64,000 nt of DNA, taken from positions 1,356,001 through 1,420,000 of the forward strand of contig NZ_CP066356.1 in NCBI RefSeq assembly GCF_023278185.1. Reading direction: 5' to 3'. The stretch comes from Bradyrhizobium elkanii USDA 76 (GTDB lineage Bacteria > Pseudomonadota > Alphaproteobacteria > Rhizobiales > Xanthobacteraceae). The notes beneath the pieces are model-generated. The model worked only from the letters and a program-made list of their open reading frames with translations, was not told the origin of the DNA and ran no database searches. A program made the position numbers and the translations under genes. Shown here in pieces: positions 17,678 to 26,197 of the stretch. Each line of letters begins with the position of its first letter. Within the stretch, counting starts at the first letter, position 1.

Positions 17678-17691
17678 TTGATCTGGGTCAA
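17678..17691. promoter_or_regulatory. FixK/FNR-type box
   Basis: TTGATCTGGGTCAA, full match, 55 bases upstream of the LysE-type start at 17623 (-). Confidence 0.8.
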
Positions 17692-17899
17692 ATTGTCCGC
17701 GTCATGCCGCCTCTCTCGATTCCGAGCTGACATGAATGCAGTCGACAGAGGGCGCAACGGCCGCGAGCTTCCGCAGGTAGCATTCGACGTGGGCAACCAG
17801 GGTAGCGGCCCCATCCTCGACGGCGATTCCCACATGAGCTGACAGCTCGCCGAATGATCCTGAGGCGAAAACCAGCGGTTACAAAAGCTGCACGGCTTT

Positions 17900-17913
17900 T
17901 TGATCCAGATCAG
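17900..17913. promoter_or_regulatory. FixK/FNR-type box, one mismatch
   Basis: TTGATCCAGATCAG, differing from the full palindrome only in the last base; 67 bases before ATG 17980. Confidence 0.65.
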
Positions 17914-17979
17914 CCTGGCCTTCCATTTTTGAATGATGCTGGCAGACCATCGCGTACACGAAGCTCTGGGGAGGTTGCC

Positions 17980-18441
17980 ATGTTGGCTTTGGATGTCATG
18001 CGGACGTCTTTCTCGACGATCAAACCCGGCGCGCCATTGCTCGATGCCGTTCGTCTCTTGCTGGAAACTGGCCAGCGCGGCTTGCCTGTGCTCGATGGCT
18101 CAGGGGCGCTGATCGGTGTTATCTCTGAAGGAGACTTCCTTCACCGTCGCGAACTCGGCGTGCATTGGCCAGAGGGATTTTGGCTCGAATGGCTGTTGAG
18201 CAGAGAGGAGGGACGGCTGGTCCGAGAGCGGACCCGGGCCCTGAGCGTCGACGCTGTGATGAGCCGCAAGCCCGTTTGCGTCGACGAATGCGCGACTGTG
18301 GACGAGATCGTGGTCGAAATGGACAAGCATCAGATATCGCAAGTCATGGTGCTCCGGGGTATGCGTGTCGTCGGCATCGTTGGACGTGTGCAGCTGATCA
18401 CCGCGCTTGAGCGGATACTCGCGCGATCCGAGGGTAACTGA
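17980..18441 (+). CDS. Tandem CBS-domain protein (no BON), type A
   Basis: 153 residues from ATG 17980: MLALDVMRTSFSTIKPGAPL. Two CBS motifs (~1-55 and ~88-145) separated by a Trp-rich linker (WPEGFWLEWLLSREEG). No BON domain. Very close paralogue of the CBS protein in the PHB operon (37074). Predicted cytosolic nucleotide sensor; target unknown. The upstream FixK-like box has one mismatch. Confidence 0.87.
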   Translation: MLALDVMRTSFSTIKPGAPLLDAVRLLLETGQRGLPVLDGSGALIGVISEGDFLHRRELGVHWPEGFWLEWLLSREEGRLVRERTRALSVDAVMSRKPVCVDECATVDEIVVEMDKHQISQVMVLRGMRVVGIVGRVQLITALERILARSEGN

Positions 18442-18640
18442 CGCGGAAGACCCCGGCAGGCGATTGCGGAGCGTGCGATTGATCCGGACGCGCTTCCGGT
18501 TGAGCGTAACAGCGGCGAGAAACTAGGCTCAGGTTGGCGCCTTGCCATCAAAGAAATCCCTGAATTGACCTTGCTCGAGGCGCCCGTGCAGCCGATTGCG
18601 AATGCTAGGCAATGCCCATCGAATGCCGACGAGGTTCGCC

Positions 18641-18829
18641 ATGACTGACCGAATGAAGTTGCCGGCCGTCAAGCAATCGGTGAATTTTGAAGCAGATATT
18701 GGTAGGTCGAAGCCGACCGATCACCGCTGGCTACTGGATGCGTTGGAGGATGACGAGGTTCGTGAGGCCCTGAAGCACGATGCGGCGCTCACATCCTCCG
18801 AGGCGGACGGCAGGCCGGCGCATGACTAA
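18641..18829 (+). CDS. Small acidic hypothetical protein
   Basis: 62 residues: MTDRMKLPAVKQSVNFEADI ... DHRWLLDALEDDEVREALKH. Acidic and helical. Its stop overlaps the start of the next gene (ATGACTAA). An imperfect FixK-like site (TTGACCTTGCTCGA, 18565-18578) lies 63 bases upstream. Not recognised. Confidence 0.5.
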   Translation: MTDRMKLPAVKQSVNFEADIGRSKPTDHRWLLDALEDDEVREALKHDAALTSSEADGRPAHD

Positions 18830-19796
18830 TGATCTGCCACCGACTCGTCCGAGCCCGAAGCCGGCTCACCATGTCGACAGGGCTGTGGTACTCCCGGGTG
18901 GGCAGCCCAACGGCGCCGAAGAGGACGGCCGTGCGCTTGGCGCTCTGCGCAGCATCCTGCAATCGCCAAGCTATCGGGAGGCGGATCAGGACGAAGAGTT
19001 CCTACAGAGCGAAGCCACACGCGGCATTCGCCTCCAACTTGATTTCCTTAAGACGGAGACCCTGCTCCGGGAGCATCAGATCGCTCATACGATCGTTGTC
19101 TTTGGCAGCACTCGCATTTGCGAGGCGCGGGCGGCGCGCCGGACCGTCGCATCGATAGCCGATGCGCTCGCGTTGAATCCCGACGATGGCGGCTTGCAGC
19201 GCCGTCTCAAGACGGCACGGAGCCTTGCGGCGAAGACCAAGTACTACAGAATCGCACGCGAGTTCGGACAGATCGTCGGTGCCGCGAGCGAAAAGGCTAT
19301 CGGTGGCCGCCTCATGATCATGACCGGCGGCGGGCCGGGCATCATGGAAGCAGCCAACAGGGGCGCGCACGATGTCGGGGGCCCAATCGATCGGACTGAA
19401 CATCACCCTGTCGAAGGAGCAGGCCCCTAACCCATATGTCACGCCCGAGCTCTGCTTCAGGTTCCACTATTTTGCGATGCGCAAGTTACATCTTTTGATG
19501 CGCGCCCGCGCGCTGGCGGCATTCCCGGGCGGCTTTGGCACGATGGACGAGCTGTTCGAAGTGCTGTCGTTGGAGCAAACCCGAAAGATCGCGCCGGTGC
19601 CGGTTGTGCTGGTCGGCGAGTCGTACTGGCGTCGCGCGTTTGATCCGGATTTCCTAGTCGACGAGGGCGTCATCGATCCGGAAGATAGGGACCTGTTTTG
19701 GTTTGCAGAGGGTACGAGACGGCCGGCCGGCCGCTTCTGCCGATCGGAGACGACGTCTCACGGGGCAAGTCAATCAGTCAAGAGGTCGAATCGTGA
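18822..19796 (+). pseudogene. LOG/TIGR00730-family gene, frameshifted
   Basis: From ATG 18822 the product matches the LOG-like (lysine-decarboxylase-like) family: IVVFGSTRICEARAARR, MIMTGGGPGIMEAANRGAHD. At a run of five G near 19377 the frame slips; the family text goes on as SIGLNITLSKEQAPNPYV, PELCFRFHYFAMRKLHLLM, ALAAFPGGFGTMDELFEVLS (the PGGxGTxxE motif). After FWFAE a further change puts the expected end (YETAGRPLLPIGDD) in the third frame, stopping at 19796. So there are two lesions. Removing one G at 19377 repairs the first, which might be a sequencing error; the second looks like a deletion. Confidence 0.7.
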
Positions 19797-21181
19797 AGTT
19801 ATCCTTTCATGGCGCCGATCGCGCTGTGACCGGGTCCTGTCACCTGGTCGAGTGCCTGAACCGACGCATTCTGATCGATTGCGGTCTTTTTCAGGGAAGC
19901 CGCGACCTGGTGGAAGAGAACGTCGCCGCCTTCGGGTTCGATGCTGCAACCATCGACTATGTCCTGCTGACCCATGCCCACCTGGATCACTGCGGCAGGA
20001 TTCCATTGCTCGCGAAGCGAGGATTCAGGGGTGAAGTGATCACGACCGCGGCCAGTCGCGAGCTGGCCCGTCTCGTGCTGGTCGACGCCGCGCATCTGCA
20101 GGAAGAAGACGCGCAGCGGAGAGCCCGCCAATGGCGCAGGCGGGGCAAAGAAGAAGCGCCGTCGCCGCTCTACACCGTTGTGGATGCGCTCGATTGCTTC
20201 GATCGATTTGGAAGGACAGCTGAATATGGACAACCGCTGCAGCTCGCAGAGGGACTTCGTGCGACGTTCTTCGATGCCGGCCATATCCTGGGCTCTGCGA
20301 GCATTCTGATCGAGGCTGCCGAGCACGGCCGCACGCGTTCGGTCCTGTTCTCGGGCGATCTCGGCAACGCCGGTCGTCCGCTGCTGCGGCTGCCGAGCCC
20401 TCCCGCTCGCGCCGACATTGTCGTCATGGAATCGACGTATGGAGACAGGTGCCATCGCTCGTTGAAAGACTCGATCGAGGAGCTTTACGGCGCGATCAGC
20501 GGCACGCTGGCGCGCGGCGGCAACGTCATCATTCCGACCTTCGCGCTCGAGCGTGCCCAGGAAATCCTCTATGTCCTGCATCAGGGGATAGAGCGGAGCA
20601 GGCTGCCGCCGGCCATGCAAATCTTCCTGGACTCGCCGATGGCGATCTCGGCGACCGAGATATTCAGGCGGCATTTCGAATGTCTCAGCCCCGAGGCTGC
20701 CTGCATGTTTCGCGAAGGGCGGGATCCACTGCAGCCGGCAAACCTGCATCTGGTCCGCGAGAGCGCCGATTCGGTCGCCATCAACAGGATAATCGGTGGC
20801 GCTGTCATCGTGGCCGGATCCGGGATGTGTACGGGTAGCAGAATTCGCCATCATCTCCGACACAATATCTGGCGCAAGGAATCGGCTATCGTGTTCGTTG
20901 GATACGCTGCCTCGGGAACGATTGCGCGGCAGATCATTGATGGAGCCACGTCCGTGCGGCTGTTCGGCGAAGACATTGCGGTTCGCAGCGCGATTTACAC
21001 GATCAACGGATTTTCAGCTCACGCGGACCAGCAGGAGCTGCTTGCGTGGCGGCGCGCGATCGAGGGGTGCGAGGCAACGTTCCTGGTTCATGGCGAAGAG
21101 CCTGCGATGCAGGCGCTCGCTGCGCACTTGGAGGGACAGCGGGTCGAGCTGCCGCGTCTGGGCGACGTCTTTGATCTGTAG
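19793..21181 (+). CDS. MBL-fold beta-CASP metallo-hydrolase (RNA-processing type)
   Basis: 462 residues from GTG 19793 (GAGG eight bases before). Zinc motif LLTHAHLDHCGRIPLL, then HILGSASILIEA, FSGDLGNAGRPLL, VVMESTYGDR; beta-CASP region GGNVIIPTFALERAQEILYV; late motifs GSGMCTGSRIRHHL and NGFSAHADQQELL. This is the CPSF73/RNase J-like architecture with the RMMBL tail. Probably a nuclease acting on RNA, though bacterial members of this branch are poorly studied. Its start overlaps the broken LOG gene. Confidence 0.9.
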   Translation: MKLSFHGADRAVTGSCHLVECLNRRILIDCGLFQGSRDLVEENVAAFGFDAATIDYVLLTHAHLDHCGRIPLLAKRGFRGEVITTAASRELARLVLVDAAHLQEEDAQRRARQWRRRGKEEAPSPLYTVVDALDCFDRFGRTAEYGQPLQLAEGLRATFFDAGHILGSASILIEAAEHGRTRSVLFSGDLGNAGRPLLRLPSPPARADIVVMESTYGDRCHRSLKDSIEELYGAISGTLARGGNVIIPTFALERAQEILYVLHQGIERSRLPPAMQIFLDSPMAISATEIFRRHFECLSPEAACMFREGRDPLQPANLHLVRESADSVAINRIIGGAVIVAGSGMCTGSRIRHHLRHNIWRKESAIVFVGYAASGTIARQIIDGATSVRLFGEDIAVRSAIYTINGFSAHADQQELLAWRRAIEGCEATFLVHGEEPAMQALAAHLEGQRVELPRLGDVFDL

Positions 21182-21231
21182 ACGGCGAACCGGACATACG
21201 GCCAAACGAGCGTGCTGAGCTACTTGTCGCT

Positions 21232-21951
21232 TCAGCTCGCAGCCTTCATGTCCTCGGGAGATTCGACGTAGAAGCCGGTATAGGTATCCACGAAGCAGAG
21301 GTGGTCGTGCACCTTCTTGACGCCGGCAGTGTTCTCCGCGGCCACGATGGTCGCTTCGCGCGCATGGTCGCTGGTGACGATGCCATGCATATGGACAACG
21401 CCGCTGCGGACAGTGACCTCGAACCCGATGGGGCGCCAGCTCACGGCGTCGATCTGCCGGAGGATACGATTGCGGATATGATCGTCGTCTGCGGTCGGAT
21501 CTGGGATCTCGTGCTCCAGACTGGCCACGGCCTGGAGCAAGTTCGACCGGGTCACGATGCCGACAAGGTCCTTGCCGCGCATCACGGGGAGGCGCTTGAC
21601 ATCGCTTTTCTCCATCAAATGCACCAGCTCATCGAGCGGCGTTTGTTCTTCGACTGTGACTGGATCCAGTGTCATCACGTCTTCGATCTTGCGACCGCGC
21701 TCGTGGACGAAGTCATCGGCTGCGCGGCCAAGTCCGAATAGGAACTGGAGGATGGCCGAACGCTTGCGCCCGGTCCCGATCTCGCCGCGGCGCAAGAAGT
21801 CGCTTTCCGAGACGATTCCCGTCAATTTGCCGTCGTCGACGACTGGCAGGCCGCTGATGTGGTTTCGAAGCATAATGTTGGCGGCATCCTCAATTGAGGT
21901 CCGAGGCGTAACGGTGATGACATTGTTGGTCATGATCTGGTGGGCGCCCAT
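21232..21951 (-). CDS. CBS-CBS-BON protein, paralogue 2 (DHLC tail)
   Basis: 239 residues from ATG 21951. CBS1 about 5-55 (IMTNNVITVTPRTSIEDAAN), linker with FLFGLGRAADDFVHERGRK, CBS2 about 90-142, BON about 155-217 (HIRNRILRQIDAVSWRPIGF). The C-terminus has the shared tail HDHLCFVDTYTGFYVESPED with Cys219. A FixK-type box is 57 bases upstream. Convergent with the MBL gene. Likely a low-oxygen-induced nucleotide sensor; no partner is proven. Confidence 0.88.
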   Translation of the reverse strand: MGAHQIMTNNVITVTPRTSIEDAANIMLRNHISGLPVVDDGKLTGIVSESDFLRRGEIGTGRKRSAILQFLFGLGRAADDFVHERGRKIEDVMTLDPVTVEEQTPLDELVHLMEKSDVKRLPVMRGKDLVGIVTRSNLLQAVASLEHEIPDPTADDDHIRNRILRQIDAVSWRPIGFEVTVRSGVVHMHGIVTSDHAREATIVAAENTAGVKKVHDHLCFVDTYTGFYVESPEDMKAAS

Positions 21952-22007
21952 CAATGCCTCCGATGAGCCTGTCGATTACAAAGTAGTAGCTTTCGCGCGA
22001 CATTCCT

Positions 22008-22021
22008 TTGACGAGGCTCAA
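22008..22021. promoter_or_regulatory. FixK/FNR-type box
   Basis: TTGACGAGGCTCAA, full match, 57 bases upstream of ATG 21951 (-). Confidence 0.78.
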
Positions 22022-22093
22022 CCGCCTGCAATGGCGCGAACTAGATCTGGATCTGCGTGTCAGGAAGATCTGGATTGTTGTGACTGCTCCAGC

Positions 22094-22237
22094 CTATCGC
22101 GGGTGAGTCCGTCGTAGCGCCTGTAGCGCCAATGCTCTCAATCGCTTCGTCGCGATGCTTTCCGATCGGTGGATGGCGATCAGAAGCGACCCGAACAAGA
22201 AGATCATCATAATAGCCTTTGCTGTTTCACTGGCCAT
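22094..22237 (-). CDS. Tiny single-pass membrane protein
   Basis: 47 residues: MASETAKAIMMIFLFGSLLI then AIHRSESIATKRLRALALQA. One membrane helix (residues ~8-23) and a basic cytosolic tail. GGAG lies nine bases before the ATG. It sits between two CBS-BON genes on the same strand. A weak box (22295-22308) is 58 bases upstream. Confidence 0.6.
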   Translation of the reverse strand: MASETAKAIMMIFLFGSLLIAIHRSESIATKRLRALALQALRRTHPR

Positions 22238-22294
22238 TGCAGAAACTCCGAATGCGCGGTGACTTGAAATTGAGCGCATCGCAGTGAGATAGCG

Positions 22295-22308
22295 TTGTTC
22301 TCGATCAA
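22295..22308. promoter_or_regulatory. FixK-like box, one mismatch
   Basis: TTGTTCTCGATCAA (TTGT instead of TTGA), 58 bases before the tiny membrane protein start at 22237; the canonical spacing supports it. Confidence 0.45.
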
Positions 22309-22388
22309 CAAAGCGGCGAGCAATTTGGCGAGTTGCTCACGCCATCAACGATCACGAAGCGCCGGAAATGTTCCTCGCTTAGTCGCTT

Positions 22389-23120
22389 TCAGTGAGCCTG
22401 CTTCTCCAGCTCCTGATCGTCCGGAGATTTCAGGTAGAAGCCCGAGAAGCTATCGCCCCAGCAGAGGTGATCATGCACTTCGCGGACGCCGGGAACGTTC
22501 TCGGCCGCGACGATGGCGGCTTTGCGAAATCTGCTTTCGGTAATCACGCCGCTCAAGTGGACGATGCCGTCCCGGACGACGACGCTGAGTCCAAGCGGGC
22601 ACCAGGCGTTCCGTTCTATCTCGTCCAGAATGCGCCGCCGGATCTGGTCGTCGTTCTCGGTCGGCGCAGGTACGTCGCGTGCAAGGATTGCCACCGTTCG
22701 CAGCAAGTTGCTGCGGGTGATGATGCCGACAAGCTTGCCACCGCGAACCACCGGCAGCCGCTTGACGTTGTTTTTCTCCATCAGTTCGACGACCGTCGCC
22801 AACGGTGCATCCTCGGCCACGGTGACCAGCGCGCGTGTCATGGTCTCCGATACCTTTCGTCCATGCTCGAATACGTAGTCCTCGGCCCACTTTCCCGGTC
22901 CGAGAATGAAGGTCATCAGCCAGTTGCGCTTCCTTTCGGTGCCGATCTCGCTGCGATGAAGAAAATCGCCTTCGGTGATGATGCCTACGAGCGCGCCGTC
23001 GTCATCGACCACCGGAAGCCCGCTGACATGGTACCGAAGCATGATGTTTGCCGCGTCGAGGATGGTGCAGTCCGGCGTTGTCGAGAGCACCTTGCGGGCC
23101 ATGATCTGGTGCGCGTACAT
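22389..23120 (-). CDS. CBS-CBS-BON protein, paralogue 3 (DHLC tail)
   Basis: 243 residues from ATG 23120, preceded by GGGAG; an upstream in-frame ATG (23135) overlaps that ribosome site. CBS1 (MYAHQIMARKVLSTTPDCTI), Trp-rich linker (NWLMTFILGPGKWAEDYVFE), CBS2, BON (DDQIRRRILDEIERNAWCPL). The tail is a variant: HDHLCWGDSFSGFYLKSPDD. Two FixK-type boxes of the GCAA subtype lie upstream. Confidence 0.88.
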   Translation of the reverse strand: MYAHQIMARKVLSTTPDCTILDAANIMLRYHVSGLPVVDDDGALVGIITEGDFLHRSEIGTERKRNWLMTFILGPGKWAEDYVFEHGRKVSETMTRALVTVAEDAPLATVVELMEKNNVKRLPVVRGGKLVGIITRSNLLRTVAILARDVPAPTENDDQIRRRILDEIERNAWCPLGLSVVVRDGIVHLSGVITESRFRKAAIVAAENVPGVREVHDHLCWGDSFSGFYLKSPDDQELEKQAH

Positions 23121-23178
23121 CCGAATGTCTCCCATCGTTCTGGAACGTGGTGCCTGACTCCAGATGCGGTGGGACGCG

Positions 23179-23192
23179 TTGATCTGACGCAA
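23179..23192. promoter_or_regulatory. FixK-type box, GCAA variant
   Basis: TTGATCTGACGCAA, 59 bases before ATG 23120 (-). The GCAA half-site is an accepted variant of FixK2-like boxes. Confidence 0.7.
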
Positions 23193-23211
23193 GCGGTAAA
23201 TTGGGTGCGGT

Positions 23212-23225
23212 TTGATCTGGCGCAA
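23212..23225. promoter_or_regulatory. FixK-type box, GCAA variant, second copy
   Basis: TTGATCTGGCGCAA, 33 bases centre-to-centre from the box at 23179. It could serve the divergent AhpD-like gene (start 23399), though the spacing (~174) is long. Confidence 0.55.
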
Positions 23226-23398
23226 ATATCACACGCGATCGCTGCGTTACAAAGTGCGTGTCCTTGCAGGCCGAACACGCAGAGAGGCCAGATCGTGTTG
23301 CCGGGCTGCGTTGGATGAAGGGCGGCATTCGCCGTTACACCCCCGTCGGCGGAGCCGCCCTCCTCTGGACCGTTCCAATAGCGAAGACCGAGGGTCGC

Positions 23399-23770
23399 AT
23401 GCAAAAGGACTATGCCGACGTCTGCAAGCATATCTCCAACAATCTGGGCCAGCTGCGCAAGGGCATTCCTGAAACCATGCGAGCGTTCTCGGCCATGGCG
23501 CAGGCGGCAACCGGAAATGGCGCGCTTGATGCACGAACAAAGGAATTGATCGCGCTCGCGCTGGGCGTTGCCGCCCACTGCGACGGCTGCATCGGCTTCC
23601 ACGCCGAGGCCCTGGTCAAGCTTGGGGTCGGCCGCAAGGAGCTCGAGGAGACGCTCGGATTGGCGATCTACATGGGCGGTGGACCGTCCCTGATGTACGC
23701 CGCTGACGCGCTCGGGGCTTACGACCTGTTTCAGGAGCGCGCGGTGGTTGCCGAACCGGCAATGGATTGA
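23399..23770 (+). CDS. Carboxymuconolactone decarboxylase/AhpD-like protein
   Basis: 123 residues from ATG 23399: MQKDYADVCKHISNNLGQLR. The core ARTKELIALALGVAAHCDGC with following IGFHAEALVKLG is the AhpD-type CxxC-xxx-H redox site. Small all-helical protein, probably a peroxidase or redox partner rather than a true decarboxylase. Divergent from a CBS-BON gene across two FixK-type boxes. Confidence 0.88.
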   Translation: MQKDYADVCKHISNNLGQLRKGIPETMRAFSAMAQAATGNGALDARTKELIALALGVAAHCDGCIGFHAEALVKLGVGRKELEETLGLAIYMGGGPSLMYAADALGAYDLFQERAVVAEPAMD

Positions 23771-24263
23771 TCCGATTGACGCCACGCGCCGCGAGGCGTT
23801 GGCGAACTGCTGGAAGGGACCGGAGCTGTCCTACTTCGATAGCCGGGAGATTGGTGCGATGTGCTCTGGAGATGGCAAGCGGCGGCTGCCGCAGCAACAC
23901 GGGAATGGAGCCGTCACCGTTGCGCAGCCACGTCAAGCGGCGAAGAATGCCGATGAGGTGGCGCAGAAGAAGACGCGTGCCTGAAAGCATCAGGACGACG
24001 CTTCATATTGGGCGTCCCGCGCCGAGCGGACGAAGCGCCAGGCCGCGCGACATCAGGACCAAGCGACCCGCGACCACTTCATGAAGATCGCGGCCGGATA
24101 TGAGGCCCTTGCGCGCTCGGCTCGCAGCATCGGACGGGATCCAGATTAGGCAGGCGACGGACGAAGAGCTCAGGCGGATCGAGGCAAGCTTGACCTAGCT
24201 CAACGTTGGCAGCGCTGCCATGCGCAACAATAGATGATCATTTCGGCCCGGTGGAGCAGACAC
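23771..24263. other. Stretch with a short gene remnant and the USP promoter
   Basis: About 23985-24149 (+) is open and protein-like (SYWASRAERTKRQAARHQDQ, FMKIAAGYEALARSARSIGR, stop 24149), but it has no start codon and a TGA in front. It looks like the tail of a small helical protein gene that has lost its beginning. The FixK-type box at 24190 follows. Confidence 0.4.
24190..24203. promoter_or_regulatory. FixK/FNR-type box
   Basis: TTGACCTAGCTCAA, full match, 61 bases before ATG 24264. Confidence 0.8.
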
Positions 24264-25085
24264 ATGTATTTGGCCAATGTCATGGTTTACGTTAACCCTC
24301 AGCAGCAGGACGAGGGACAGGTTCGCGTCGCTGAAGGCATTGCGGACAAGTTTCATGCATCGTTGATCGGCGTTTCAGCCTCCGCCATTGATCCGCCCTT
24401 TGTCGCCGAGGGGGTGATCATCGAGCAGACCACCGAAGATGATATCAAGCGGATGCGGGCTGATCTCGCGGCCAAGGGCGAGTGGTTCAGGAAGATCACC
24501 GGGCGGGAGCGTCACAAGGTGGAATGGCGGTGGGCGCTGGAATCCCCGACCGCGTTCCTTGCTGAGCAGGCCAGAGCGGCAGATCTGGTTGTCTTCAAGC
24601 GCCGGAAAGTCCAGTCCGACAACTTCCACTACCTCGATTCGGCCGAAGCCATCCTGCGGATGGGGCGTCCCACGCTATCGGTGCCGGAAGGTGTGACCGG
24701 CTTGTCGGCCGACCACATTGTGGTCGGCTGGAAGGATACCCGCGAGGCCCGTCTGGCGATCCGGGACGCATTGCCCTTCCTGAGCCGAGCTATCAAGGTG
24801 ACTGTCGCCGAAATCTGCACGTCCGACGAGCAGGACGCAGCGACCCGCCGTTTGCGCGATGTGGCGAGCTATCTCGAACGGCACAGCGTCAATTGCCAGT
24901 TCGACGTTCGCGTTCACACGGCCGAGCCGGATGCAGAGTATCTTGTCAGATTGGCAAGGAACGAAGGCGCCGACCTCATCGTCACCGGAGGATATGGACA
25001 TAGCCGGCTCGGTGAATGGATGTTCGGTGGCATGACGCGCGGCTTGCTGCAGCACGCACCAATCTGCCTGCTGATGTCGCATTAG
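24264..25085 (+). CDS. Universal stress protein, tandem UspA domains
   Basis: 273 residues from ATG 24264 (GGAG eight bases before). Domain 1 (~1-140) opens MYLANVMVYVNPQQQDEGQV; domain 2 (~145-273) opens HIVVGWKDTREARLAIRDAL and carries the ATP-loop-like GGYGHSRLGEWMFGGMTRGL. Cytosolic stress protein of the two-domain class. Resembles the second USP at 35340. Strong FixK-type box upstream. Confidence 0.9.
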   Translation: MYLANVMVYVNPQQQDEGQVRVAEGIADKFHASLIGVSASAIDPPFVAEGVIIEQTTEDDIKRMRADLAAKGEWFRKITGRERHKVEWRWALESPTAFLAEQARAADLVVFKRRKVQSDNFHYLDSAEAILRMGRPTLSVPEGVTGLSADHIVVGWKDTREARLAIRDALPFLSRAIKVTVAEICTSDEQDAATRRLRDVASYLERHSVNCQFDVRVHTAEPDAEYLVRLARNEGADLIVTGGYGHSRLGEWMFGGMTRGLLQHAPICLLMSH

Positions 25086-25264
25086 ACCAGCCGTCCCAGG
25101 ACGCGGTGACTGTGGCCTCCGAGAATGTCGGTCTTGCGGGCGCCATTGCCGTTTGGTGCGGTTGCCGACCGGCGCGCCAACGCAACCCGGCCGTCTGAGG
25201 TCCGACAAGTCGAAAATAGCGGTGAGATGCCCATGGCGCTGATTGGTGATCTGCACCGCGTCAA

Positions 25265-25278
25265 TTGATCACGATCAA
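25265..25278. promoter_or_regulatory. FixK/FNR-type box
   Basis: TTGATCACGATCAA, full match, 57 bases before ATG 25335. Confidence 0.82.
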
Positions 25279-25334
25279 GGGCTGTGAGCCGGGGTGCGTT
25301 CAAAATGGAGCTGCACCAAAGGAGGCAGATTGCC

Positions 25335-25547
25335 ATGACACGCAACGTCGGACTCATTGATCAGTACGCCCGGATCATCGTCGGCTTGGCCCTGATCGCA
25401 TATACCCTGAAGGACGGCTCGCTTGGATCGGGTTGGCTGGTCGCCGGGACCCTCGGATTTGTTCTGATTGCGACTGCATTCTTCTCGTACTGTCCGCTCT
25501 ACACGTTGCTGGGAGTCAACACTCGGCAGAAGTCCAGCTCGGTCTAG
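25335..25547 (+). CDS. DUF2892/YgaP-like small membrane protein
   Basis: 70 residues: MTRNVGLIDQYARIIVGLAL ... FFSYCPLYTLLGVNTRQ. Two membrane helices and the conserved N-terminal R-N-x-G-x-x-D-x-x-x-R and CPLYxLLGxxT motifs of this inner-membrane family. Function unknown; the family includes membrane parts of rhodanese proteins. FixK-type box at the canonical distance; the spacing also fixes the start. Confidence 0.85.
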   Translation: MTRNVGLIDQYARIIVGLALIAYTLKDGSLGSGWLVAGTLGFVLIATAFFSYCPLYTLLGVNTRQKSSSV

Positions 25548-25563
25548 AGATCTGGTAACGGTA

Positions 25564-25824
25564 ATGAATGAAAGCCTTACTCTTGCCGAGCTGCGAACGC
25601 GGCTCGATCGTCTCGGCAACGGCGCTGTTTTGAGAATCTCCGATCGCGATTATGAGCGGTTATTTGGGATCAACGAAGTCGCTGCCGCCAAGGCCGCACA
25701 ATTTGCCAGGAAGCATCATTGTGTGAGCGTTCCGGGAGAGGGTTCGGTGTACTTCCGAAAATCGAACTCCGGCGCGTATGGTTCAGTCGAGTTGGTGCAA
25801 GACGTGCCCCCGATGTCCCGCTGA
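25564..25824 (+). CDS. Hypothetical protein
   Basis: 86 residues: MNESLTLAELRTRLDRLGNG then YERLFGINEVAAAKAAQFAR. Soluble alpha/beta protein with a helical N-terminus and a probable strand-turn-strand end (GSVYFRKSNSGAYGSVEL). It starts 16 bases after the DUF2892 gene and is likely co-transcribed from the 25265 box. Not recognised. Confidence 0.65.
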   Translation: MNESLTLAELRTRLDRLGNGAVLRISDRDYERLFGINEVAAAKAAQFARKHHCVSVPGEGSVYFRKSNSGAYGSVELVQDVPPMSR

Positions 25825-25848
25825 GCCCGAAATCCGTTCAACGAACCT

Positions 25849-26085
25849 TCAGTCGAGAGTGATGATAGTCAGAAGCAGCTGGAAGATCTGCCAGCCGGCG
25901 GCGACCAGCAGTGCTCCAACGATCAGCAGACGGCCGTACCATGAGACGGTCGGGCCGTTTCGACGCTGGCGGCGTCGGACCAGCTGGTTGAATGTTGGCG
26001 CCGGTGTAGAGGTTGTAGCGGCCCGAGCATTGCTATCGCTCGTGTCGTCAAGTCTCTGTGCGTTCCGTTGCCGTGATCGATCCAT
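25849..26085 (-). CDS. Small C-terminally anchored membrane protein
   Basis: 78 residues from ATG 26085: a polar N-terminus (MDRSRQRNAQRLDDTSDSNA), a basic patch (LVRRRQRRNG) and a C-terminal membrane helix (RLLIVGALLVAAGWQIFQLL). A full FixK-type box is 60 bases upstream, which supports this start. Unrecognised. Confidence 0.65.
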   Translation of the reverse strand: MDRSRQRNAQRLDDTSDSNARAATTSTPAPTFNQLVRRRQRRNGPTVSWYGRLLIVGALLVAAGWQIFQLLLTIITLD

Positions 26086-26144
26086 TTGTGGCCAAAGCCA
26101 TTTATCGTACCAGTGCAAGGATCGCATTCGGGGGGAGAATGGCC

Positions 26145-26158
26145 TTGATGCGGATCAA
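26145..26158. promoter_or_regulatory. FixK/FNR-type box
   Basis: TTGATGCGGATCAA, full match, 60 bases before the start at 26085 (-). Confidence 0.8.
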
Positions 26159-26197
26159 CTCTGATCCGCGCTCCCGCTAATGGGTAGTGTCTGTAGG

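Noticed and set aside
18565..18578. TTGACCTTGCTCGA as a FixK box for the 18641 gene
   Set aside because: One mismatch in a key TCAA base and no palindromic symmetry in the middle; kept only as a remark in the gene entry.
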